A DNA stretch of 64,000 bases from Blasia pusilla (GCA_050084515.1 CM114275.1:13330001-13394000); one strand, 5' to 3'; positions 1 to 10,718 are shown, counted from the stretch's first letter. Translations and numbers: made by a program. The notes: generated from the letters alone by a model not told the origin.

Positions 1-829
1 TCGGACGATGACGAGTGAGTTCAAAGAACTCAACGACCCAGCTTGACTGCAGCGTTTGGAGTAGGGAGTTTTTTGATAATTTGGCAAAATATTTCATAGA
101 ATAGATCAAATGTATAGTTCCAAGCTTTTTTCGGATGATATAAAGCAAAAGATTTTTTCGATCGATGGTGGTGCTTGTAAATGTTTGCTGATCATTTTGT
201 CTTTTCGAATGTGATCGTCTATGTACTCCACGGTCTTCTACTTTGCAACCTGTCGGATTTCTCCTGCTTGCAATTTTCACTTGATGACCACTGCAACCCG
301 TCGGATTTCTCCTCCTTGGAGCTTTTCGCTTTTTGACCACTGGACCCTTTTTACCACCTCCAGGCAACTTGTCTGATTCCGACAGGTTGCCTGATCGGAC
401 CCTTTCCCTGTTGGTCCAACTTAAGAGGCAGTTTGGCGGGCTTCTTCCCTTGGCACCTTCCCCTCAACTCGTAAAGGCAGGCGTAGGGTTCTTTTCTTCT
501 CTCAAACGTGTTGGATTCCTTCTACCTGTGCGGTTGCCATAGTGGTATTACCGGGGACGGAGCAGATATTGATACTGGATGGATGTCACATTGCAGAGCG
601 TACAAGGTATACTGCCGAGGAAGGCGGTGGGACTCGAGATAGGTTACATAGGACCGTTATGGTGTACCTAGGGGGGGGGCCAAGGCTCTTGAATTCGCCA
701 ACATTTTTGATCCCCGTCTACAATCGGCCAGAGGAGCCACTTGAATCCTAGGACATTCCTTTGGTACTATCACCGAGGAGAGTAAGGAGTAAATTTGTAG
801 ATGACGAGGCTGAAGAAATCATAGACTAG
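1..829 (+). pseudogene. 3' end of ParB-like/DNA methyltransferase gene (copy 0)
   Basis: Only the end of this gene is in the window. Bases 1-20 match the end of exon 3 in the fuller copies (compare 9,920-9,945) and run into a GTGAGT donor. The terminal exon follows a CCATAG acceptor and spans about 543-829. It encodes a tail containing LILDGCHIAERTRYT, PVYNRPEEPLES and RSKFVDDEAEEIID, ending at TAG 827-829. A frame change near 750 shows it is degenerate. The intron between them (about 20-542) holds several CAACCCGTCGG palindromes. The same exon recurs at 10,430-10,718 (+) and 16,399-16,653 (-), which supports it as a real exon of a mobile gene family. The rest of the gene lies left of the window. 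Confidence 0.55.
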
Positions 830-1340
830 GTGAAATGTACATTTCCGAGGTTCCTTCGGAGGTAATAAAGGACGAGATTTTTTCAACCCATAATGGTGTT
901 TGTAAAAGTTTGCTGGAATATGTTTTTGGACTTGTGGATTTTGTTCTTTTATCTACTCAGAATTACAATTCTGCAACCCGTATGATTCCGACTTTTTGCT
1001 TTTTGCCCACTGCAATTTTTTAACCATTTCAAGGCAAGCTGTCGGATTGTGACAAGTTGACTGCTTGAGTGATCGGACTCTATCCCGGTGAGACCAACTT
1101 CTGACGTATTGTGGCGGGCTTTTTGACTTTTGGCTCGTTCCCCTTCATTTGTCCAACCAGTGTAGGCTTCTTTTCTTGTCTAAGATGTGCAAGATTCCTA
1201 CTACCTATCGGATTGCCATTTCGGATTCCCAACCCGTTAGATCGTCGTGGGTGCAGGCTGGAAGAAAATCACTTCTAAAAATCTTTCGTTTCTTATGGTG
1301 AGCTTTCTTACGGGTTGGGAGGGGTGCAGCTTCTTGGTTT
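830..1340 (+). repeat. Duplicate of intron-3 sequence after the last exon (copy 0)
   Basis: Sequence after the stop codon, starting near ATGTACATTTCCGAGGTTCC, repeats the intron in front of the terminal exon (about 105-540) imperfectly. The same arrangement, with the terminal exon between two direct repeats of about 400 bp, is seen at 9,990-11,150 and, inverted, at 15,950-17,100. It is therefore an ancestral feature of the element. No coding function seen. Confidence 0.6.
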
Positions 1341-1344
1341 CTAA

Positions 1345-1835
1345 GCCTTAGGATCTGATTTTTTCACATTTCAGAAAGTTGGTCTTGAGCAGACACCATT
1401 CATAACCGACAGAAAGTTGGTTATGGGGCAATTTAGGGGAGGCCATGATGCAGGCAACAATCCCTGAAAAAAGAGAGGTACCCATCCGGGTGGTCCTCCA
1501 ACAAAAATACCAAGGGCACTGCTTTTTGTTGACCGAGACAGGGAATGTTAAGAAACTTAGGCTCACATAGACAGTGATGGAAAAATGTTTAGGGTGGTCT
1601 TATGATGTCTCCTTTTTTCTCGCCCCCAGGAAAGAGGAGGTTTTTTTAGGGCCAAATGTGGACCACTACCTACTCTCTTCTAAAGATTTCCTGAATTTGA
1701 AAGCAAACGAAAATTTCAAATATGTCAAAAAGTTTTGAAGAGAGGAGGCGGATTTGGCCCTTTTTTTGAAGAGAGACTCTCCTCTCTTCCTCTCTTCCTC
1801 TCCTCTCTTACTCTCTCCTGCCAGAATACCAGCCC
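1345..1835. repeat. Methyltransferase-side terminal region of composite MULE (copy 0)
   Basis: This block is repeated at 11,395-12,185 (+) and 15,415-15,885 (-). On the minus strand it carries a decayed peptide related to the ORF at 31,116-31,661 (motifs TSLF.GIVACIMASPKLPHN). It ends in a pyrimidine-rich tail (1,777-1,822) that, read from the outside inward, resembles the purine-rich tail at the SWIM end of the element (61,091-61,150 and 27,069-27,105). I interpret the tail as a possible terminal inverted repeat. Confidence 0.5.
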
Positions 1836-2130
1836 CCACCCATCCTTTTCCAAGTGGTTGCACACTCAGGAAACCCATCAACCCGTCGTATTCCGACGGG
1901 TTGCAAGTAAATTTGGCCATGCGACTTGCAACCTGTTGGTTTCGATGGTTGCACACTTAGGCAATCCGTTGGTTAGCGACGGGTTGAACACTCAAGAAAC
2001 CTGTCGCATCAGACAAGTTGGTTGGTTTTTTCGGTTTGAAATCCCTATAGTGCCCACGCTTCTCAACTTTAGCTACAACTCTTCAAACAATTTTCAGCGT
2101 GAGCTCGACGAGAAAAATTAGTGAACTCAC
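1836..2130. repeat. Truncated transposase intron with palindromes (copy 1)
   Basis: Read on the minus strand this follows the GTGAGT donor of the transposase exon. It matches the introns at 24,996-25,455 and 62,987-63,422. It contains several palindromes with CAACCCGTCG half-sites around 1,870-2,015. The SWIM exon that should follow is missing, so copy 1 is truncated here against the tail of copy 0. Confidence 0.55.
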
Positions 2131-4135
2131 CTCCCGCATGAAGTTTCCCCATTGTCTCAGTCGTACAATCCACCAACTCAACCAAGAGCATAACTCTTTG
2201 TACTTCCCCTCAATCGCATGTTTCCTCCACCACCCATGAAGTTCTTCTTGGCATTCCATGGCCTGTTTCAAGGTTTTGCTCTCCTTGCAACGTTGGAGTA
2301 GAATGACATGCTCTGTCCTCTTATTCTCATTGATGCAAGATTTGATGTACCGGGTCACAGATTGTTGCCAATGGAAAGCATCCGACCTTTCCCTCTCCGA
2401 TTGAACCTCTCCACCCCATAACATTTCCCTGATAGCAATCCTCTAAGGTTGTGCATTGTCCGCCATAAACCCATAAATTTCCGGAGATGGCCTTTTGTTT
2501 TCCTTCACCACCTCCGATAAGAGTAACCAACACATCTTCAAACTCCCAACGTCTTCTGCTTTTACTTCACAGACAAATATAGTTTTGAGTCCCTTCTCCA
2601 CATGGTCATAAACGTGAGCACCCATTGTCAACCATCCGTTCAGCACTCTGTAGCAAATATCAAAGCTTACCCAACTGCCGTAAAGATCTTCCCCTTCCCT
2701 TATTCGATCTATAAGATCGAGGCCACTCGACGGACCTATTTTTGACATTTTGAAGACATAGGCCCTGGATCTTTCGCCTCCCTGGCTCATGAACTGCCAT
2801 CTCTGAATGAATGGAAATCTGGAGTTGGCCTTGATTCTGGCAATGGCATCCATTTCGGCCATCTTTCCATCCACTACCCGTATTTGACACAGCAAATTTC
2901 GGAAGCATTCAGGATCAGCGAGAAATGTGAGATTTTCCCAGAGTTGTTTCTCCTTAGCAGCCATGATCTCGCCCTGTCCAGGGATTCCAAGAAATTGTTC
3001 ACAAATTTGTGATGCTGTTGTTAACTTGATCACTCCGGGCTTTGAACTTGGAGAGTTTCTGTACACCTCGGCCACTTTCTTCGCCACATCCTCCTTGATG
3101 TGTCTCTGAATTGCATCAGTCATAGGATGAGTGTGGGAGCCAACATGAACTGCCAGCCTTGTGTACTCTGACATGGAACCCAAGTCGTGGACAATAAAAA
3201 ATATGTATGCAAGACATGCTCCAACGCAGAAAGGGGATGCGTGACAATGAGGACATCGATGGCCTCCCGGCGGTATGGTGGCACTGACCTCATATGGAGT
3301 TTCTGCATTGGGGAATGCGGCGTATTGACCCGCCCGTTGCGCTCTAGATACGGGCATGTTGGACTTCTACACTCCAAGGCTCCAATGCATTGGCGGCGGG
3401 AGACAATCCAAGGACCATCTGGAATTGAAGTTCTAGTCCGTTGAAGCTTGCACCATCGATGACAATCATACTTTCTGTCCATACCCTTCAAGCGTCCTCC
3501 ATCTTTCTTTTGAGCAGAGCAGCAAGTGGAGGCAACTCAAAAATGCAATTACCATCGTACGTGGGCGGCAGCTCGTCGACAAGAATGTGCTTGAACATTT
3601 TCAAGGCCACAAACAATAGCAAACTATTGCCTAATACTCGTAAGAGGAACGAGTAGGCGGACAGAGGGCCCGGTTGGTGTCCGACACATCCACTGAGGTT
3701 CACGACGTCCAAAATGTCTTCAGGAAGTACAACATTGGTACGAGCGTGTGAAGTTGGAGTCGATGCCGGATCTACTGAGCCAGGAGTTGCAAATGTAGAG
3801 CTCGATGCACTAGGAAATTCTCGACCGTCTACTTGGGAAACTGAGGAATTCAGAGGCAAGCCGTAAACTCTGTATTGACCATTTGCTAGAGGTAGGAGAT
3901 TTCATACTTTACGGTCTGCAATCACTAGCTGGATTGTCTCACCTATTATGTCCTCCGTACCGTCCACCCTAACATCCTTGGACACACAGATGGTTCCAAT
4001 TTGGAGAAGAAATCGAACTGAGAGAAAACTTTCATCCACTAGTATGAAAGACTCACGAGCTTGCGGTCGAACGATTTCTAATTGAGGAAGGGCCGCTAGA
4101 TGACTGCCACAAGTGAGCTTCACATAATTATCCAT
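2131..4135 (-). pseudogene. MULE transposase, first exon (copy 1)
   Basis: Mutator-like transposase, the enzyme expected to cut and move this element. Translation from ATG 4,135 (MDNYVKLTCG) runs through three frames (about 4,135-3,488, then 3,357-2,443, then 2,424-2,131), so the gene is frameshifted. A candidate zinc cluster is CPHC near 3,255 with HVGSHTHP near 3,140. The DDE-like core reads FVCEVKAE, then FMADNAQP (a TAG follows at about 2,443; copy 2 has Gly-Trp there), then SDAFHWQ, the familiar MULE order of acidic residues before an FHW box. A conserved tail (ELHGWWRKHAIEG, LCSWLSWW) precedes a GTGAGT donor at 2,130. The SWIM exon seen in copy 3 is absent. Divergent partner: the ParB/methyltransferase gene starting at 5,376. 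Confidence 0.6.
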
Positions 4136-4165
4136 TCCCAGAAGATTCCACCGAGAGGAGATTGA

Positions 4166-4223
4166 GAATAAGAATGAGGATAAGAATGGGAATGGGTATG
4201 AGAATGAGAATGAGAATGAGAAT
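4166..4223. repeat. (GAGAAT)n short tandem repeat
   Basis: Imperfect tandem GAGAAT hexamers in the transposase leader, just upstream of the ATG at 4,135. The inverted copy has the complementary ATTCTC run at 23,227-23,252 in the same place. Confidence 0.8.
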
Positions 4224-4235
4224 GTTTAATTTATA
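4224..4235 (-). promoter_or_regulatory. TATA-like element, transposase side (copy 1)
   Basis: The minus strand reads TATAAATTAAAC about 90 bp upstream of the transposase ATG. The same motif sits at 23,215-23,226 on the plus strand about 55-60 bp upstream of the copy 2 ATG. Position and conservation suggest a core promoter. Inference only. Confidence 0.45.
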
Positions 4236-4328
4236 GTGAATAGGGACTCAGATTCTCCTGACAAAATTTGACTGATAAGATGAAGTTAGGTAGGTGAGAT
4301 TGTCTGACATGATGGATTCAATTCTGTT

Positions 4329-5060
4329 GCAACCTATTGAAGTCCGATGGATTGCAGAATTTGGGAATCAGAGATGTGGGTTGCGAAGCACCCCGTTCCG
4401 TTTTTTGTTTCCGTGTCCCAATGCAAGTAAGAACCCGTCGGAGTCCGTTGGGTTGGTACCCCCTTCTTGCCGACTAATGGTCTTTTGAGTCGATTTTGTT
4501 AGCATCAAACACAAGACATCGCTTGCATTTGCTAAGGCAACCAATCGTTGGGGACTATTACGGGATTGTCCAACTCAGGGTAGATCTTGTGACCCATTGG
4601 ATTGCAAGGGGTTGCCTCGGAACTATGCGTTGTCGCATTGTTTCCCGAGGGATAGAAAAGCGTGCAACCTATCGGTAACCAACGGGTTGCCCGGGTACCT
4701 CGCCTATTACCCCAAGATGAGGGAAGTGTGCAACCTGTCGGCCTCCGACGGGTTGCGCAAGTGCCTCGCTTTGTAACGCTTACATGAAGGAAGCGTGCAA
4801 CCCGTCGGCCTCTGACGAGTTGCGCTGATACCCCGCCTTGTTATCCCAAGACGAGGGAAGCGTGCAACCCCCCGGTCTCTGACGGGTTGGGCGGGTACCT
4901 CGCGTTCTTGCCCGAAGACGGAAGAGGCGCGCAACCTGTTGGTCTCCGACGGGTTTCCAGGATAGCTCGGCTCTTTAACCCAAGGAGGACGGATGCGTGC
5001 AACCCACGGGAAGCGTGCAACCCGTCAGAGTTGTCGAGTTGGTGGTTTCACGTCCAGACT
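4329..5060. repeat. Periodic palindrome array in the divergent promoter (copy 1)
   Basis: 27-nt palindromes of the form GCAACCCGTCGGA, one centre base, then the reverse complement. Unit starts are at 4,664, 4,730, 4,797, 4,864, 4,931 and 4,999, a spacing of 66-68 bp. The spacers are also related (GGTACCTCGC and GAGGGAAGCGTG recur), so it is a minisatellite built around a palindrome. Looser copies lie at 4,329 and about 4,429. The array sits between the transposase and ParB/methyltransferase promoters and could bind a dimeric protein or form hairpins; neither is shown. Confidence 0.8.
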
Positions 5061-5130
5061 TCCATAACGGCCGACACGTCGCCATCGGAACGACGGTGCA
5101 ACCCAAGGGTCAGCCCAACGGCTTGAAAAG

Positions 5131-5140
5131 TATAAATAGG
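5131..5140 (+). promoter_or_regulatory. TATA box of ParB/methyltransferase gene (copy 1)
   Basis: TATAAATAGG lies about 245 bp upstream of the conserved start position. The surrounding sequence, including the downstream CGCTCATTTCCGG, is conserved in copy 2 around 22,253-22,275. Conservation in two copies supports a core promoter. Confidence 0.55.
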
Positions 5141-5375
5141 CGAGGGTTCGCTCATTTCCGGTTTTTTGTTTCGCGATCTCGATTGCTCTTCCACGCAGCA
5201 TTTGACCAGATACCAAGGGGCGCTTTACACGGCGACTCATCACGAGATGATTTGAGTGACTCATCGCGAGACGATTCGAGCGACTCATCGCAACATCAGC
5301 AAGGCGACTCATCAAGGTGACTCATCGTGCACAGAAAGTAACTTTGTTGTCGAGGAGGAGGCATTTTCGGGAACA

Positions 5376-6369
5376 TTGACGAGGAAAAAATCTCAAGCAA
5401 GCAGGGTTGGGAGCTTCACTCCCAAGTCCATGAGGACTCCTGCGTCACCATCTCTAGTGCCTCGTTTGGCCAATGAGATAAGGCAGCAAGAGATCGAGGA
5501 GCGGGAGCTTCTTGGAAAATGTGTTTTGTAGGCACTCAAAGAAAAAGAACGTTGAGGCTGAGGCGTCGCAGGCCTTGAAGAAAAGGATCGCAGAGGAAAA
5601 GCATGAAAAGAAGCGTCTGGACGTGTCGGTGAGGAGAGCAGAATTGGCAAAAGCTCGAAGGGAAAAAGAGATTGCCATTGAAGAAAGCCTAGACCGTCCA
5701 ACTGAAAGTGTTGAGATGCAAGAAATATCCCCGATGAAGTCCGGGGATACAATCAATATAAAATATGTTGAGGAAACGGCCGAAGTTCAAGTGACGGACG
5801 ATGAGGTCATGAGGACCGCGAGCGTGGAGATGGTGGACATCTCTGAAGAAGCAAGAGAGCGGTATTCCTCGTCTCTTAGACCGATGGGAGAAATTGACAG
5901 GTTGTAAAGCAGATGTCACCGATGGAGGGCCAGAACGCCCTGAGAATTCCACTTTTCCGATTGCGGACAATGGAGTACATCCTCGAAATTCAGTCTGACG
6001 AGGATATTGCGAAGCTGAAACAGTCGGCAGCGATAGCATCCTATGTCGACATCTTCCCTCCCTTCTTTGTTGAGCCTTACGATCAACATGGAACCCAAGC
6101 GCTGGTGACGGAGGAGGACTTGGAAGCGCTCGACACATTCTAAGAGCGATTGAGGAATTCAGAAGAGCGATTGAGGGAACGGAATTTAGCTGGATGCGGA
6201 ACCCCTATTTCTTCATCTGGGATGGAAACCACAGGTTCATGGCGTGGACCCAGTTTGCAGAGGAGCGCCAAAATTCATTGGAGATGCATTTTTGCGTGAA
6301 GGCAGTCGTGCTAAATCCATACCCTCATCACATGGTGATAGTGGAAATGGCCATGCATGCCATGAACAC
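5376..6369 (+). pseudogene. ParB-like/methyltransferase gene, exon 1 (copy 1)
   Basis: Encodes a basic N-terminus (TRKKSQASRVGSFTPKS), a long charged coiled coil (EIRQQEIEER, KRIAEEKHEKKRLD) and the start of a ParB-like domain (IPLFRLRTMEYILEI, later FFIWDGNHRFMAWTQFAEE). The DGNHR box matches the GxxRxxA-type box of ParB and sulfiredoxin-like folds. The start is lost: where copy 2 has ATG this copy has TTG (5,376). Frame changes near 5,520, 5,908 and 6,150 break it. The exon ends at a GTATGT donor at 6,370. Copy 2 (20,831-22,015) is open throughout and shows the intended protein. Confidence 0.6.
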
Positions 6370-6899
6370 GTATGTTTCCTCTTCCTTTTTTTTATTGTTG
6401 CAAATCGTCGGACTGTGACGAGTTGATTAACAAGTGGTAACAAAAAATCGGATGCCTTAAAGCAACTTGTCGGAGTCCGACGAGTTGCTTGACTGGCCGC
6501 TGTTTTTAGGATGTTTTTGGCCGAAAGCAACTCGTTGGACTCCGTCGGGTTGCATTCGCCGCCACGGGTAGGTGATCGGAGTAGGGGAGCTTGATTTTTG
6601 GCGTAAAATTGCAGCTTAACTTGAAATTCGCAACCTGTCGGACTCCGACGGGTTGATATGTTCACTTTTTCCACGGAAACCACTCTCTGAATACATATCA
6701 TCTGAAAACCCGTCGGAGTCCGACGGGTTGTAACCAGGCAATCACAAATCTGAATGCAATCCGTCGGACTCCAATGGGTTGCAATATTTAGCTCTTAGCT
6801 ACCATTTCGACCATGAGGTGTAGCGACCTGTCAGAGTCCGACGGGTTGTAGGAACCCATGTAGCTTGCAAAAGTTCTTCTAGTGTGTTTGGATGTGCAG
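6370..6899 (+). repeat. Intron 1 with palindrome cluster (copy 1)
   Basis: The intron is bounded by GTATGT and GTGCAG. It holds about seven palindromes, starting near 6,399, 6,463, 6,528, 6,630, 6,706, 6,756 and 6,823, many about 65 bp apart. Arms vary between CCCGTCGG and CTCGTCGG forms. Confidence 0.75.
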
Positions 6900-8928
6900 G
6901 ATTGTATCCGAGGGGAACGTCACCCACCACTGGATCCAGGATTGCGACCGGGTAAAGAAAGTGCTAACGACGCACCCGGCACAGTTCAAGGGGTTCTTGG
7001 GCGACGCTCTTGTAAATGAGATGTTGGCGAAGGGGGCTCAAATAAAAAAAAAGACTTGGGCAAATACATTTATTTCCCAAGATGCAGCCGTGACAATCCT
7101 TTGTTGGTCGAAGATATAGGCCGCCAAGAAGAGCGCTTCATTGGAGCTAGACCGGAGGAAGAACGTGTCTGCGTCTGAGCGTGCTACGTTCATCCAAGCT
7201 GCAATATCTGCAACTACAAAGTACACTGCAAGCAAGATGCAGCGCAACATCGCCATTCTCAACCCCGAACTTGGCCCCGATTTCTACAACGAGCTAGAGG
7301 CGATAATCAAGCGCCCGCGGAAGAGGGATGAAGATCCGCAGGGTCGGATTGGGGAGAAAGTGTCTCTCGACCACCTCCATAGATTTTCCTTGTATGGAAT
7401 TTTGGAATTTAGGAGAATCCGATTGATGAAAATCAGTCTCGAGGGCATAGAGGCCCAAAAGAGGGCGGCACACCATCCTCCGGGTTTCTCTGATCCAGTT
7501 ATCTCCCAGTGGCCCGTGAATGGTCATTATGGGAGGCGTTGCGGCTTCTTAGGAAGTCCATGCTCGTGGGTCTCCAAGCAGAACTGAAAAAAATAGAGAT
7601 TGTTCCGGAGGAAGCAAACCTAGAGAGTGCTAAAGATTTCAAACTTTGGCTTGATGACATTTGGGACAAGCCCATGAAAAATCCAGGCTTCGGGACGATG
7701 TTCAAGGATCACATCCTCCCTCAAGAAGACCTGGATGAAGAAATAGATTTCGCAAAGAAGAAGCAAGATCTTCAGGAGCAGGCGGCCGATGCATCTCGAC
7801 AAAGAGCTGCCCAACGAATGGTGTTTAGGTACCTCATCCATTGTGAGAATGCAAGTACCTGGCAAAAAATACCGACAGCTTGCAAATTGTGGGCTTCTCC
7901 GCGTGATGGAGAAGCATTTTCCATGTACGACATGGAGATGGCTCAAAGCAGGTCTGACTGGGAGGTGGAGAATTGCCCGACCTGGCTGGACTTCAACGAC
8001 CCTGAGGACATCACCGAAAATAATCTTTGACGGGTGTATGATGTAGTGGCTGTAGGTAGGGACGACATCCCGAATTTCGTGCAGCCTGAAGAATTTTTCA
8101 AAGGAGATGCGGAGGAGCAAGCCCTTGAGACAGCGGAGTTGGTGTCCAAGGTCGTCACCGCCAAGGACAAATCTACAGCGGGTCTGAAAGCAAAGGCGAG
8201 GGGATCAAAGAATTTCGAGGCCGAGTCTTCCAAAAAAGAGGCTGAGAATTCAAGGCAAGAGGGGGAATCGTCCGGGCAAGCGGGGAGAGAGGGCCGGACC
8301 AGGTCCTCCGCCAAGAGAACTCCAACAGAGTTTGAGGTAATAGAGACCCCCAACAAGCCGACCGCAGACTCGGGAAAAGCGGAAGCGAGAGGTGTCAGGT
8401 TTGTCCCAAGGAGTAGACTAGGATGTGGAATACACTCCATCATCCTTGGGAAGACATAGAGAAACAACAACCCGGACAAGCGTCATCATTCACTGCACGA
8501 ATCTTTGGGATGAGCTGCAAAGTTTCAGTTCCCAAAAGTCGACACCCGCCATCAACAAATTGACAATGTTGGGACGGAAGCTTCAACAAAACGAGCACGC
8601 TCCCTAGACAGTCCACGGGGAGGTTGAGGAGGCGGCGGTGGATCTCCTCGTCGCTGATTTGCCCTTTGGGTTGCGCTTGTGGGACGAGAATTTGTCTGAC
8701 ACTGTCCTAGACTGGAATGTCCCTCTTACCTATGACGAGATTGCCCTCCTATTTTCCTTTGCAGATGCTTATCTCAGTGACAGGGGTTGTTTCTTGGTCT
8801 TGATTGGAGGGAGAGAGGACGAGCTCTTCAACCTGCAGTGCGTGAAGAGGTCGCTAAAGTGGAGGACGGCGCAATCGTGGGTCATCAAGAAGGAGTACCC
8901 ACCCTGATCGGCGACGAGTCAAATCCGG
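6900..8928 (+). pseudogene. ParB-like/methyltransferase gene, exon 2 (copy 1)
   Basis: Contains an alanine- and lysine-rich helical part (KMQRNIAILNPELGP), a linker with EVENCPTWLDFNDPEDI, a low-complexity acidic/basic stretch (8,130-8,400), then the first half of the methyltransferase: VDLLVADLPFGLRLWDEN, VPLTYDEIALLFSFADAYL and DRGCFLVLIGG. DLPFG stands where amino-methyltransferases carry D/N-P-P-Y/F. Three stops can be read against copy 2: TAG 7,117 (CAG there), TAG 8,605 (TGG there) and TGA 8,905 (CGA there). At least two frameshifts (near 7,500 and 8,030) add to the damage. The donor is GTAAGG at 8,929. Confidence 0.6.
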
Positions 8929-9433
8929 GTAAGGGCTCTAAATCCATATACAATTTTTCCTGCTGACGGGTTGCATCTTTGCATGCAACCCGTCGGATTG
9001 TCTGAGCTGGTGACTGTGGTGTTGCAATCAGTTTGAAAGCAACGGGTTGCAAATTTACCACAAGTCTCCATTGGGTGAATGCAACCCGTCAAAACCGGAT
9101 GGGTTGCAAGTTCTTATGCTTTTCCTTGTGTTTCTGGAATGATGCAACGTGTTTGAAAGCGACAGGTTGCTCTTAGCCAACCATGGGCTGCTCTAAGCCA
9201 GCAACTTGTCGGCTTCCGACGGGTTGCTCATGGCAAAAAAAATCACTAACACTTGTAAAAAAACCCGTCCGACTCCGACATGTTGCTCCAATGTAAGGAC
9301 TATAACAAAGTTCTTTGGGGTTAAGCAAAGTTCTTTGGGGACGTGTTGCACATTGTCACCATACTGAGAGTAGACCAGCCATCAACTAGCTCTTTCTTGT
9401 TGCTGACATTGTTTCCAACCTGCTTCTTTACAG
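8929..9433 (+). repeat. Intron 2 with palindromes (copy 1)
   Basis: GTAAGG to TTACAG intron of about 505 bp. Palindromes or their halves lie at about 8,965-9,000, 9,080-9,110, 9,200-9,230 and 9,265-9,290. A short direct repeat (CAAAGTTCTTTGGGG) sits near 9,308-9,340. Confidence 0.7.
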
Positions 9434-9940
9434 ATGGACCACTCCTATGTTTACTGCTTTGTTCGGTCTGAGCACAACTTCCAATTGTTTAAGATTCTGG
9501 ATCCAATGGATCCATGCTCCGATGGGTACAGCTTAGATAGTTTATACAAACCCCCCGGGAATTTACATGCAAGACAGTACCCCCTTACTTGGAGGAAGGG
9601 AAAAGTCGCCAACCGTGATGCAAACGCTCATTGAGCTCTGCTCAAGGCCGGGTGACTTGGTGTACGACTTAGTAGGCCTTTCAGGGGCGTGTATCACATG
9701 CGCCTGGCAGAGTGGCAGGAACATTCTCTGCCTTGAGGGAAGGCAGGACCTATTTGACCTTTGCAAAGAGGCAAAAGCAGATTACGACATGCTAGTTGGG
9801 ACGTACAACTCTCCTCCAAAGCTGAGAGCTCCAGTTCAAGACCCACCATTGGTAGTGACACCATCGTCACTTCCCACGATTCTGAAAATCGGGAGGGCAA
9901 GGCTGACAGTAATTCTGGGAAAGCTCTCGGACGATGACAA
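9434..9940 (+). pseudogene. Methyltransferase second half, exon 3 (copy 1)
   Basis: Begins MDHSYVYCFVRSEHNF after a TTACAG acceptor. One frameshift near 9,580 moves the reading frame to LIELCSRPGDLVYDLVGLSG followed by ITCAWQSGRNILCLEGRQD. This matches the end of beta-class N4/N6 amino-methyltransferases, where a helix, PGD.V.D..GLSG (motif I, the AdoMet loop) and a GR..lClE strand follow the catalytic motif instead of preceding it. The exon ends at GTAAGT 9,941. The glycine loop is altered from the usual FxGSG, so activity is doubtful in this copy. Confidence 0.6.
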
Positions 9941-10429
9941 GTAAGTTCAAAGAACTCAAGGACCCAGCTTGACAGCAGCGTTTTGGAGTAGGGATTTATT
10001 TGATGACGAGGCAGAAGAATTCATAGAATAGATCAAATGTACAGTTGGGAGCTTCCTTCGGATGTAATAAAGGACAAGATTTTTTCGAACAATGATGGTA
10101 TTTGTAAAAGTTTTCTGAATATCTTTTTTGGTCTTGTCGATTGTGATCGTCTATGTACTCTGACAGTTCATATTGCAACCCGTCAGATTCCCACGGGTTG
10201 CAACTTTTCACTCTTTGACCACTGCATCTTTTTAACCACTTCCAGGCAACCTGTCGAATTCCAACAGGTTGGTTGCATGAGTGATGGGACTCTTTTTCTG
10301 TTAGTCCAACTTTAGAGGCATTTTGGTGGGCTTCTTCACTTTGGCTCCTTCCCCTAGTATCGTCAAACAAGTCGTAGGCTTCTTCTCTTCTCTAAGACGT
10401 GTTGGATTCCTACTACCTGTTGGATTGCC
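9941..10429 (+). repeat. Intron 3, one arm of a direct repeat around exon 4 (copy 1)
   Basis: From about 9,998 this sequence (GATGACGAGGCAGAAGAATT) matches 10,691 onward (GATGACGAGGATGAAGAAAT), giving imperfect direct repeats of about 420 bp on both sides of the last exon. It includes palindromes near 10,177-10,203 and 10,250-10,275. The acceptor AG seen in copy 0 (CCATAG) reads CCATGA here. Confidence 0.6.
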
Positions 10430-10718
10430 ATGATGGTGTTTCCAAGGACGGAGCATTTATTGATACTGGATAGGTGTCACCTTGCAGAGCGTACAAGATA
10501 TACTGCCAAGGAAGGCGGTGGGACTCAAATCAGGTTACATGGGACCGTTATGGTGTACCTAGGGGGGGCCAAGGCTCTCGAATTCACCAACATTTTCGAT
10601 CCCCTTCTACAATCGGCCAGAGGAGCCACTTGTATCCCAAGATATTCCTTTTGTATAGGAACCTAGGAGAGTTAGGAGTAAATTTGTAGATGACGAGGAT
10701 GAAGAAATCATAGACTAG
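10430..10718 (+). pseudogene. ParB-like/methyltransferase gene, terminal exon (copy 1)
   Basis: Encodes the C-terminal tail: ILDRCHLAERTRYTAKEG, GTVMVYLGG, then after a frame change SKFVDDEDEEIID, ending at TAG 10,716. It matches 543-829 and 16,399-16,653 (-). I recognise no domain in it. The peptide stays similar across three otherwise decayed copies. Confidence 0.5.

Noticed and set aside
2443-4135. hAT or KDZ transposase identity for the first MULE gene
   Set aside because: The order of acidic residues before an FHW box and the downstream SWIM finger fit Mutator-like elements better; no hAT dimerisation motif or KDZ signature was seen.
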